From NCBI GenBank assembly GCA_008931825.1, contig QXVZ01031421.1:1-57884 (forward strand): a DNA stretch of 57,884 bases. Direction: 5' to 3'. This document shows, piece by piece, positions 49,401 to 57,884 of the stretch. Position 1 is the stretch's first letter. Each line of letters begins with the position of its first letter. The stretch is from Phallusia fumigata (taxonomy: Eukaryota; Chordata; Ascidiacea; Phlebobranchia; Ascidiidae). The position numbers and the translations under genes are program-made. The notes beneath the pieces were generated by a model. That model was not told the origin of the DNA, did not search any database, and saw only the letters and a list, made by a program, of their open reading frames with translations.

Positions 49401-49823
49401 ATAATGGAACAGTGCAAGTACATTTTGATAGAAGTCAAGTGGACTTATGCAGTAAAACACGTCCTCATATCCTGAACATCGACCCTTTAAACATTTTAAA
49501 CTTATCTGAAAGGCTCGCAAATAGCTGATTGTTCCATCTTCTGGAGGTTTCCAAGTGATGTTTAAGGCGACAAACCGGGTCGAATTAAGTTCGTATACAT
49601 AAGGAGACACACTAAGTTTTTTTGGAGCAGAGACTTGCCAATTGGTGAAGCTTCCACAGGTACTGGAATTATTGGCAACAGAACAACTGACCAGATAAGA
49701 GGTTGAATTCGTGAGGTATTTCGATGTGGTTGAGCAGTTTTTGGGACAGTTGCAGTCTTGTGTTCGACTTGGATTAAACAACATTAGCAGCAAACAACAT
49801 TGTAAAAATGTTACAGAAAACAT
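46431..49823 (-). CDS. IL17R: IL-17RA-like SEFIR receptor B (1130 aa), single exon, long repeat-bearing tail
   Basis: Signal peptide about residues 1-21; cysteine-rich ectodomain with many NxS/T sites and FnIII-like LNITWKPP; membrane helix about 300-324; SEFIR domain about 377-530 (LITFVGDHPKHKDVVLKL, FELWQQDD, IIIWSPEASRRW, YFFTYFDYCS, QLYFRLSGKPLYQPG) with the PDW-type extension typical of IL-17RA. The tail of about 550 residues carries seven copies of an EIS motif (mostly SIEIS, several preceded by SF) spaced 25-70 residues apart, and ends PIDMENDPWQSLA. The tail is much longer than in its two neighbours. The coding region is intronless. It presumably signals in IL-17-type immunity. No ligand can be assigned. 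Confidence 0.88.
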   Translation of the reverse strand: MFSVTFLQCCLLLMLFNPSRTQDCNCPKNCSTTSKYLTNSTSYLVSCSVANNSSTCGSFTNWQVSAPKKLSVSPYVYELNSTRFVALNITWKPPEDGTISYLRAFQISLKCLKGRCSGYEDVFYCISPLDFYQNVLALFHYDCPCFRVYPGDVIGVKVTSLPHLVGKTANHISMNVSIDCNKLVNGEASDCLKVHVEYSCLNHEVQVKVKYHIPDFFTDRQLVVRGIFRDTQVFSGYKKHVIQDMDGIVTMLLNQTKLDISKNIEFKLSGDYKMRRQIDVAVINSSSCLVALNIKKPVPIPFVIPVCVALIVAAIALVVVFFLIRRGCLLKCFKTCCPMWVVKWLSPAQISSNLEDIHHVSSFDDANAKEDSNERLSPLKVLITFVGDHPKHKDVVLKLAAYVHHDLGFEVMFELWQQDDIYQDCTSWIEKAIDQSDKWIIIWSPEASRRWAKFATSDCNKQDLFTPLLKKVKKDLFYDKNKDRYFFTYFDYCSEMDIPKVFCDLTFCRFKLMQDFKQLYFRLSGKPLYQPGLTCTEKKVESSTFAKPNVTRYGPALKQAILEMSKLAKENPDWHQYKPPPVECSNNIEQRNEIDNFAFTNVMSIVPPPSLLTLDVGELENETYHLTSKLPQQINKTSDFDDSDRNINSEVCLPQKLEENAHLKQKQCSNIKTIHANQQIKADSKIVDKFSKLTCQQPYYDDMQDDLKTEESFCSIEISGLSGEDGTPAQNLAELPKNVHAFNPTTTQCSQTLGYPWEKRQMYQHENAKAVQEGPETDELFESFEISCLSDISSLDQKVVSPVKHVHFSDIQAVPQTKTHTGNSLESVQLEISCFSSGDNFNSKELTHQQNHAHVAKAGVILQGRQLDGGKSNQCPNNMLGSDCSVYDSFPSIEISCLSGETDHLTQNVKPEHVLSRNPAVKKQTKVPSNCNQDFNDMFSDSFQNIEISEEFQSEYVIQGGLPTTETNSSIEISQFSEDLASESFPANKPDITNVKQLKTSEKMVQSNPNAEFDKSDSFQSIEISQEAPESSTEIFPSSLKDKRPTQHLRTRLAMTRPPLENYTKKIETYNAIRPQIAFSYEPSINAESFHFSCDTGDFNVANEEVQPKVIIAPIDMENDPWQSLASFNK

Positions 49824-50501
49824 TGCACTAGTTCATCTAAAAACACAGTAAAAATTTATAGGCAGGATAAAACCCATTAGTACATAGTTGGGAAAAACTG
49901 TGATTTAAAGGCAAATAAAATACTAAGAAGTTCAACAATTCATTTTTGCAAATGTTTTCAACTAAATAACATGAATATTAATCTTTTACCTTATCAAAAA
50001 GACTTCAAAAATTTCTGCATGTCATGTATAACCAACTAGCTAAGACAAATATTTGCTCATATAATTGGTGTTATAAATCACAAAAGTACACGCAAATCTA
50101 CATACAACTAAAATCTTTTTGATTTGTCAACAATGTTTGTTTAAAAACAGGCAGTACGATACAACTAAAGAATAGCAAAAAGAAAACAAACCAAAAATTA
50201 ACCGTAAATTAACTTAAACCAGATCAGGTTAGAACTCTGTGAAAAGGTATTTAACAAACAAGAATCGAAACTGTTTTCGAAACCAAGTGGATTTTCAGCA
50301 ATTTACGTCAATAGAGGGAAATCCCGTATTTCACGGTTGAATAATTATCGTCACGCTCTCGTATCCATCTAGCAAATAGTCGTTTTATTTTCATTTATTT
50401 TTGAGATGACCCAATGCGGTGTTAACTCCCGCAAAAATCTGGCGCCTGTGACACGTTTATGTCAAACGATCCTGGAAATCAAATTTAATTACGGTGTAGC
50501 T
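49824..50501. other. Upstream flank of receptor B
   Basis: AT-rich, with no coding signal. A 5' UTR or its intron is possible. Confidence 0.35.
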
Positions 50502-50620
50502 ACAGCGCGTTTAAACCCGGTTTATTGATTGTACCCTTAACTTTTTTGCGCCTCATAACGTTGTAACGTTGCGCAACTATTTCCGGCTTGGTGATTGTTT
50601 CAGTGCAATTGTGTCGCTGA
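50502..50620 (-). promoter_or_regulatory. Block shared with the region upstream of receptor A
   Basis: This is the counterpart of 44897-45006, lying about 680 bp upstream of the receptor B start codon. The similarity spans roughly 110 bp with small insertions. No equivalent was noticed upstream of receptor C. Confidence 0.5.
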
Positions 50621-53467
50621 ATTTTTTTTCACTAAGCGAAATAAACTCTTAACTAAATCCATACGTTTTGTTAAAAAGTTAGCGCAGCCTTGCGGAAAAA
50701 CTTGTTGCGTGTTGCCCAACGCAGAGACTATTATTTGGGGGTGTGAGATCTGTTCCTAGGCGGCGGAGGATTATTTCCATAAATATATTTGCACCTACTT
50801 ACAGCTATAACTTACATTAAAGAAGTTTACATGATGCTTACATAATAAATTACAAAAGGAGGTGCGAGACTTGGTTTGTTATTTCTAAGGGTACCAATAC
50901 GGAAAAGCGTTGAGAGTCACTGGATTGCAGTAAAATAAACTATCAAGTTGGCAGCTGTATGCAAGCCTCGGTTAAGAGGCAGTGTATAAAACGGGCCTTT
51001 ATAGGAAATCATTCGTGGTTGCTGGAAATTGTTTGATGCACAAACTGTGAAAGTTGTTTCGATTGAAGCGGAACTAAAGTATCACCCGGAAAAAATTTCG
51101 ATCGGCCCACAAAAAAAACGAATGACGTAATCATTTTGCAACGTCACTGTCCCTTTCCTGACAACGAGTCAAAAACGTGACAAGCGTAGCGTAGTTTAAT
51201 TGTGACGTCATAACGACGCTGACACACTCTTATCATGTATGTGGGGGGTTTTACTGTGATTTAAGTTATTAGTTGACTAATATCCGACAATTTTTACAAG
51301 GTTTCGACTGACCGACACTAATTTGAATTCTTGATCCATATTAGAAGCACGAAAACTGCAGATTAATGCAAAATTTGAAGTCGTTGGTTGACTTGTCTTT
51401 CTATCAAGTTCTTTCCGCGTTTCAGCAAAGATTAAAAATCAACTCAAGGAAAAGTAAAAATGAGGCAAACCGCCTCATAGGCTAACCAGGAAATGAACTT
51501 ATTTTGAGGTCAAGCGTTTTTGCACAAACACAAATCCATGCGAAATGAGTCGGTCATGGTAAATTGAACAACAAAACAATTTCAAGCCCCTTTATTCCAA
51601 CTATCCTTTTTATACTCCATTCTCATGGGCAAGGCACTGCTGTATTGTTTGTAAAACCTATTTGTAAACATATTTTTAACACACAAACCCCTCCCAAAGA
51701 GAATTGTTTTCCCTTTGTTCTCTATCTAACGCTTGGTAGTTTACAGCTTTTGGCGAAAAAAAATCGTTTAACTTTTCATTTTTTGTGGAATTTAAGTTAT
51801 TGGGGATCAAGTTTTTTAAATTGATTGGTGATAAGTTTGCTGAAAACCAGTTTCGGGCATCTGTCATGCTAAGAACCTGTTTAACGATCTTGCTTAAAAC
51901 GTTGGTAACGAACAACTATAATTAGTTTTTGCGTTGATGGCGAATCAAATTCTAATTGCTCTAATTTCCTGTTAGTACGCTTAGTAGTTTTTATATCTGA
52001 TGGATGTTTCAAGTTATTGTGTTTGTTCGATGAAGGAAGCTGGTATGAATAGCCAGAAACCGAAAATTCCATTCAACCTCACAGTGGAATACGTGTTTGG
52101 CAAATAAGTCAACGGCAGTCATGCATTAACAAACTCAGCAAAGCGGCAACGCAGCCGTTCAAGCGCTTTTCCGTCCGACGTGCAACGCCAAAGCGAGTTT
52201 TGTGCAGTCAACCATAGAAAGTTAGCTGGATTTGTAAAATCTAGTAATGTGAAAAGTACGATAGCATATTTTTTCTGCCATGAAACCGGTTTATTGATTG
52301 GCTGAGAACACACAAGTCGTGCAGCAAACCCATTCCAAACACCCCCACAATTGGCAGCGAAACTCGGTGAATTTGGAACAACCTATTGTTGTTGCCATTT
52401 TAAGCACATGACTCATTTTGCAGTAACAAAGAATTTATTCATTACAGACCAGCGTCATTTAAATCACATACATTGACCTGTATCAGATAATAATTTTGAC
52501 GCATTTTAACTTAATCCATTTGTTATGGGTACATGTTATGTGTGGTGAAAATTTCTACAAATACACATAGGATAAAAAAGCGTCCTTACATATTTTTGTC
52601 CCAGTCCTCTAAGGGCTTAATGTAGAACATAAGTGGCCGTTAGCAAACAAAACATGTTTCATCGTACCGTTGCTTATAATATTCAAATAGTCATGTTATT
52701 GAATAAACAACAAAAACAACAACAACGGTTTTTGGACATTACCAATAAGGCAATGCATATTTTGACAATGCTTATGAAGAAAGGCCTCCACATGCAACAT
52801 ATATACAAGTAACATTTTAAGTTTATACAGAGAGCGTGGATACATTAGTCCAGACTTGGAAAGAACAATAAGTTTGGCAACAATGTGTAGGCGACATATG
52901 AAACTGCTTTGAATGCTGAAAAAAGTTTCACATAGGAAATGAGTGGCATGCTGAGATTTTTATGTCCCCTACTACAATTGATTGATGAAAAGGGAAAACT
53001 GTTCATTGAATAGTTTGCAATTGCTGTGTGACAAATACAAATGAAGCCTCCTTCTGCCTAAGGCAACGTCTAGCAAGGAGTGGTTAAGAGATGACAACAA
53101 TTTAAATTGCTGTCCACTAACATGTGGGCAGCAGGAAATGTAAAATACACAAAATGGCAGCGTGGCATCCCAATCATTACTGCTATATGACAGTTTATTA
53201 GTAAAACAGTTAAGAGCTCCATTCAATATTCAAAGGTTATGGCTAAAACAATAATAACAAGTAGATAGGTAAACACATAAACGGCAAAGTAGAAAGGAAA
53301 TCAAATTGTTGGTCCCTATTACATGTGCATTAATAAAGAAGCGGGCCATTGCCAACATTGTCATGCAGTGGAAGTAGGATATAATAATCGATAAGATACT
53401 GCAATACTTGGAACTTGAAAGACTAATGTCACGTTTGTTTGATTATTATCACCAAGCGTGATATGAG
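50621..53467. other. Spacer between receptors B and C
   Basis: Mostly AT-rich non-coding sequence. On the minus strand, two overlapping open stretches (52072-51881 and 51915-51676) are in different frames and could be a small gene with a short intron or a chance pair; neither is recognised. The right part probably includes the receptor C 3' UTR. Confidence 0.35.
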
Positions 53468-55885
53468 TTACACATTAAATGAAGCAAGTGATTGCCAAGG
53501 ATCACTAATAAAATCTATTGGGGCAAGTTCAGGAGAATTTGCTGACTCGCCTATTTTTACCACTTCATCACCTTCAGCAAAATCATTGTCATCGTCAAAG
53601 TTAAACGAAGATGCACGGATTGAATAATTACTCAGCAATGAATCTGGCTGGGGACTCAGCGTGCAAATTCCACTGTCTTGAGGTGAATTTGTGTCAGGCT
53701 TGGCAGCGTTCAGTGGTGCAAGAACTGGATATTCACCTTGTGACGCTGTTGTAACATTTTCAGTGTTTTCACATGGCACTCTTGCTGATATTTTCAACCG
53801 AAGATTTTCGCTTGCCTGCTTTGCTGGTTTTTTTGGCAGAAGTTCTTGGAGCTGAGGGTTGGGCTGCATGGAGTCACCATTATCGGGTGCAACATAACTT
53901 TCCATATTTTCCACCGGTTTTCTGTAGCTTTGACTCTCGGAAATTTGTTGTGCATCCTCTTTTTGAATCTTCGAAGCAGTTTCCACCATCTCATTACCAT
54001 CTTCAACCAGGGTTGGGTCAAAGAGTGGAGGGGGAGGGGCAATGTCGAGTTTGTTTACCATAAACGTCTCCTCGCATTCAGACTGAGAAGTTAAAGTAGA
54101 TTCAGGTTCTTCAACTTGTGGTTCTGTTATAAACCAGTTTGGATTTTTCTTGACAAAGTTGCACATAATTTCAATTCTGTTCTTTAATGGCAATCCATAG
54201 GTGTTCAAGTTGTGGTCAAAGTAGTGTTCAACTCGCTCTTGTTTTTCATACGATCCTGGTTGAAACATCTCAGTATCAAGCAAACGGAAATAAAGCTCCT
54301 TGAATTGGTGCATTAGTTTAAAATGGCGGAAGATTATGTCGCGAAATTTTTCAGGAATATTGGTTTCGGAACAGTATTCGAAAAATGTAAAGAAATATTT
54401 TCCCTGGTTTTTGTTGAAGACTAAATCCTTCTGTACTTGTTTTAGTATTGGAGTAAATAAGTCTTGTTGGTCTGTGTTTTCACCATCAGAGAACTTGTTC
54501 CATTTTTCACAAGCTTTTGGAGACCACACCACTATGACTTTGTCTGAATCTCGCAATGTGTTTGCAATCCAAGTCGAGGCATCTTTGTAAATATTGTCCT
54601 GATCCCATAGTTCAAAAATCACCTTAAAGCCGAGGTCATTTTGAAGAAAAGAAGCAAAAGCGAGTAAAACTTGTTTGTGCATTTCATTGTCGCCCACAAA
54701 TGTGATACAAACTGTCCGAGTTCCTGTGATGACCTTTGAACTAACAATGGTCTCATTGATCAGATTGGGCTCAAACTTCTGAAGAGGCTCTTGCTTAGGC
54801 ATTTCTTCTGTTCCACATGATTCTGCCAGTTTTTTTATGCATCCACGTTTTAAAACTAGGGCCAGTGCAACAACTATGGCTAGTGCCACAACAACACACA
54901 CCACAATAATAATCACAAAATTATTGTTTAGGGTTGAGGCGGGTTTTTCTTCAGGTTCGTCTGTCTTGCACACAAACTTCATATAAGCAACCTGTCGTGG
55001 CCCTCTTCTACTGTAAACTGTAATGGAAAGGTTTTTCATGATATCAAAGTTTTCAGGAACCACCAACTTGTAGTTACTATTTGACATTGGTAAATCTTTA
55101 AACGAATGCTCAAGATCACAAAATGTAAAAACCAGTCTGTATTCTTCAGCGTAACACAGAATTAGTGAAGCCAAGTTTCCATACGATGTCGGCAGGTTAT
55201 AATCAATGATGGCAGTTCGGTTCTCACAAAAGTATTCTTTAGCTACAAGCTTCATAGAATTTTGTTCAACGCACTGCTTTACATTGCTCAACCGCTGATC
55301 ATCGCAACCTGGAACTTTGATGATCCGTTTGTAATAAGCTGAATCCAATGTTGGGCCAGGTTGTGGAAGACTGGCCACAAACACAACAAATTGCTTTCCA
55401 GGAAGAATCTCATCCGCAGGATCGGTCCCATAACAGTCATAGTAATACTTGGCAAATATGTGCAAATTAAACTCAAGTTTTATATGCATACAGTAGTACT
55501 TCTCTAGATTTGGGAGTGGAATGCCAGTAGCAGATTTCTCAAGTACAGAAAAGTAATATCCCTGCAGATAAACTACAGAGGCTTCATGCTGTCTCTCCCA
55601 TGAGAAATTAAGAGCAATTCTGTCAAACTTCTCACCAGGATAGAGATACCATCCCTTTCCTGGGTTTTTAGATACAGGTTTGCTTGCAGGTATCGACACG
55701 TTGGAAAATGCTGCACACTCATTGTTCTGAATCGAACAAGGAATAGAGTGCTGTGTATTGTGCAGTGTGTGATGAGAAACGGTTGTGCAGTCTGAGATGC
55801 ATTCTGGCACAGCATTACCAAAAGCAATTGTCATTGCCAGTAATATCCATAACATAGCCACGTTCGATTCATGCATGTTTACCAA
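53468..55885 (-). CDS. IL17R: IL-17RA-like SEFIR receptor C (805 aa), single exon
   Basis: Signal peptide or signal anchor about residues 10-26; ectodomain with FnIII-like IALNFSWERQ; membrane helix about 322-345; SEFIR domain about 391-540 (VCITFVGDNEMHK, FELWDQDNIYKD, VIVVWSPKACEKW, YFFTFFEYCS) followed by ELYFRLLDTEMFQPG, very close to the same segment of IL-17RA, then NPNWF. The tail has APPPPLF and ends PIDFISDPWQSLA. It lacks the EIS repeats of receptor B. The start has two candidate Mets (residues 1 and 4); the longer form is taken. It is single-exon like its neighbours. Confidence 0.88.
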   Translation of the reverse strand: MVNMHESNVAMLWILLAMTIAFGNAVPECISDCTTVSHHTLHNTQHSIPCSIQNNECAAFSNVSIPASKPVSKNPGKGWYLYPGEKFDRIALNFSWERQHEASVVYLQGYYFSVLEKSATGIPLPNLEKYYCMHIKLEFNLHIFAKYYYDCYGTDPADEILPGKQFVVFVASLPQPGPTLDSAYYKRIIKVPGCDDQRLSNVKQCVEQNSMKLVAKEYFCENRTAIIDYNLPTSYGNLASLILCYAEEYRLVFTFCDLEHSFKDLPMSNSNYKLVVPENFDIMKNLSITVYSRRGPRQVAYMKFVCKTDEPEEKPASTLNNNFVIIIVVCVVVALAIVVALALVLKRGCIKKLAESCGTEEMPKQEPLQKFEPNLINETIVSSKVITGTRTVCITFVGDNEMHKQVLLAFASFLQNDLGFKVIFELWDQDNIYKDASTWIANTLRDSDKVIVVWSPKACEKWNKFSDGENTDQQDLFTPILKQVQKDLVFNKNQGKYFFTFFEYCSETNIPEKFRDIIFRHFKLMHQFKELYFRLLDTEMFQPGSYEKQERVEHYFDHNLNTYGLPLKNRIEIMCNFVKKNPNWFITEPQVEEPESTLTSQSECEETFMVNKLDIAPPPPLFDPTLVEDGNEMVETASKIQKEDAQQISESQSYRKPVENMESYVAPDNGDSMQPNPQLQELLPKKPAKQASENLRLKISARVPCENTENVTTASQGEYPVLAPLNAAKPDTNSPQDSGICTLSPQPDSLLSNYSIRASSFNFDDDNDFAEGDEVVKIGESANSPELAPIDFISDPWQSLASFNV

Positions 55886-56412
55886 TGCCTACAACTATTG
55901 GTACACAACTTTAAACAGCTATATACACCATTGATTTGAAACTGTGTGAAAATAAACATAAAAATGTAGAATTTGCGGAACAATAATGCACCAATCCAGA
56001 TTGTGAAAGGGCATTACCTTTTACTCATTTGTCAGACAAAATTGTTTTCTCTAAACACAGAAGGGCTGATCACAAAAACATACAAGTGTTTTAAAAGTGA
56101 GTAATTAGATATGCTGTGATAGAGTGTGATTGAGGGTTACATTTTNTTACCAATGCCTACAACTATTGGTACACAACTTTAAACAGCCATATACACCATT
56201 GATTTGAAACTGTGTGAAAATAAACATAAAAATGTAGAATTTGCAGAACAATAACGTACCAATCCAGATTGTGAAAGGGCATTACCTTTTACTCATTTGT
56301 CGGACAAAATTGTTTTCTCTAAACACAGAAGGGCTGATCACAAAAACATACAAGTGTTTTAAAAGTGAGTAATTAGATATGCTGCGGTAGAGTGTGATTG
56401 AGGGTTACATTT
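55879..56412. repeat. Unmerged overlap around the n at 56146
   Basis: 55879-56145 (267 bp) repeats as 56147-56412 with only a few differences. It covers the first bases of the receptor C leader region. Confidence 0.8.
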
Positions 56413-57531
56413 AGGTGGTCTATAAAACTTCCAATTTTCATGTTTTAAAACAACAAATCCAAAATTTTGTACACATAAATTAGTTTCTTGAAACAATTTC
56501 CAGAATCTAACATCAGTTTCAAACCATGACATTTCAAATAGTCGCCACTCGCCAGATTTTTTTACCAGATGTATAAATCTGTCCGAAACAATCCTTCCCT
56601 AAAACATCGAATTCTTTCTTTCCAAACGCTACACAATCTTAAATGGATGAAGTAAACTAATCAATCCACATAGTTCGCACATAATTCATTGTAATCCTTG
56701 GTGCAACTTGTTCCACTTGTTATATGCACTCTAAAAAACAACACTCAGTTTTTCTCAGCTTGCATTTTTTCTCAGTGACGTAATGTGTATGACGAACGGG
56801 TACTTTCCCGCAAGCAACACCAGGGTTTTAGGCACACAGTCTGACGAAACAAACAAAACCAGAGTAAAATACTTCTACTAGCATTTATTTGCACCGAACT
56901 TTTTGCTTAAAAAACTAACTATTGTCTGACTAAAAAGTTTACCTAAATATTTAAAGTTTATCTGGACCATTCTTTCGCTAGCAGCGGGTAGAACGTTTTA
57001 ATTTGTCTTTGCATAAATTATGTGGTGGGAATATTTGCCCCGTTTTAATTTCAATTTATCTACACTTCACAATTTTTTCCTTGTTCTTTCTGTAAACAGA
57101 AATAGCTTTTTCCATTGTGAGACGATTCGATTCGACGCGGAACCGGAATCGACAGAAGATGTCGTACCGTATACCGCCATTCTTGGCTCTGGCCGTAGAT
57201 CAATTAATTACATGCCTTGATTCTGATTTTAACGTCGTTATATAATCAGTTACATCGATTTTAGTAATCTTCAATCCTTTGGGGTTTAATTGTGACCACG
57301 TTTCAATTACAGCTTGCATTAGTGAAACACCTTCATTTGTCAGTATTGGAAAAACGTTATAAAACGGCCCGCGCCTAACGATAAAATACACAAACGGACA
57401 CAACCAGCTAAGGCTACCAACTGAACCTATGTGTAGTAATTGTTTGATTTTCAATAAGTTTATTTGAAAGTTATTAGTTGGAACGGAGTGTCCACATTTG
57501 CAGACACCGCAACCAAATCCATGTGACTCTT
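56413..57531. other. Upstream flank of receptor C, no supported gene
   Basis: A minus-strand open stretch (57454-57200) with a hydrophobic start has no ATG at its head and no clear splice partner. A plus-strand stretch near 57091-57220 after a CAG acceptor is equally uncertain. Neither family is recognised. Confidence 0.3.
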
Positions 57532-57669
57532 GTCGTCATGACGACGCTTGATGAGTGAGCTTTCAATTGTTCGTTTAGTTTTTTACGATGACGACGTGAT
57601 GAGTGAGCTTTCAATTGTTCGTTTAGTTTTTGTTGTCATGACGACGTGATGAGTGAGCTTTCAATTGTT
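57532..57669. repeat. Minisatellite, about 50-bp unit, 2.6 copies, ending at an n
   Basis: Units share TGATGAGTGAGCTTTCAATT followed by GTTCGTTTAGTTTTT. The array runs straight into the n at 57670, so the copy number is probably underestimated. Confidence 0.75.
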
Positions 57670-57670
57670 N

Positions 57671-57884
57671 ATTATCCAGTTCAAATGGGGGCCAAGCCCT
57701 CTTTTATTGTGCTGGAATTGAAGTCCAACTTGTGCGTAAGGGATGAAATTAAAGTTGTTTGTTGGGAGTTGCATGACTGCAAAAATTTAATTAGCTTGAC
57801 TGACGCTGAGTAGACCTATCCTTTTTCCTGGAACCAGAATTTTTGTAAGTCACTGTTCCACGAAAGGCAATGTGTTTGGAAATT
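57671..57884. other. Window end, nothing recognised
   Basis: This is the start of another contig after the n at 57670. No gene, repeat or signal was seen. Confidence 0.3.

Noticed and set aside
52119..52313. Minus-strand 64-codon open stretch between receptors B and C
   Set aside because: No splice signals, no recognisable features, and composition like surrounding non-coding DNA.
57532..57669. CRISPR-like array at the window end
   Set aside because: The repeats are a minisatellite of about 50 bp without unique spacers, in a eukaryotic genome.

Overview
This is a eukaryotic, AT-rich, intron-bearing genomic window. It is very probably from a tunicate of the Ciona type. The reasons are compact genes with many short GT-AG introns, chordate-type genes (a PRUNE2-like acidic/BCH gene, IL-17RA-like SEFIR receptors, CYP4F-like P450s), near-touching same-strand gene pairs of the kind seen in ascidian operons, and allelic differences of roughly 1-2 percent between unmerged contig ends. 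The genus is inferred, not proved. Exons were placed by eye from splice signals, reading phase and remembered family sequence, so single-base boundaries should be treated as provisional.

Layout. 0.2-7.4 kb (+): two tandem CYP4-family cytochrome P450 genes, the first lacking its 5' exons because the window starts inside it. 8.4-8.8 kb (-): a possible small gene. 9.0-11.3 kb (+): GPS2, a corepressor-complex subunit. 11.4-12.2 kb (-): the 3' half of SSR3 (TRAP gamma), cut by a contig join. 12.7-15.8 kb (+): a Prune DHH phosphoesterase. 16.1-25.2 kb (+): a very long acidic exon followed by BCH-domain exons; together with the Prune gene just upstream this is the architecture of vertebrate PRUNE2. 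27-29.8 kb (+): SPCS2, signal peptidase complex. 30.3-31.7 kb (-): TRAPPC1. 31.77-32.0 kb (-): NEDD8, whose stop codon lies only 23 nt upstream of the TRAPPC1 start. 33-41 kb: repeat-rich, with a candidate structured RNA and a roughly 125-bp satellite, and no well supported protein gene. 41.9-55.9 kb (-): three tandem, single-exon IL-17RA-like receptors of 737, 1130 and 805 residues, each with a signal peptide, ectodomain, one membrane helix, SEFIR domain, and a cytoplasmic tail ending in a shared DPW motif.

How the genes relate. SSR3 and SPCS2 act at the ER translocon and signal peptidase, and TRAPPC1 acts in ER-to-Golgi tethering. They are neighbours, but only NEDD8-TRAPPC1 and Prune-BCH look potentially co-transcribed. 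The three receptors are a local expansion that probably serves IL-17-type innate signalling.

Assembly warning. Most isolated single n characters sit exactly between two near-identical tandem blocks (926, 620, 1078, 234, about 570, 204 and 267 bp). These are best read as unmerged overlapping contig ends or alleles, so duplicated exons of the P450, Prune and SPCS2 genes should not be counted twice. A 323-base N run (19115-19437) interrupts the giant acidic exon, and the reading frame does not carry across it.
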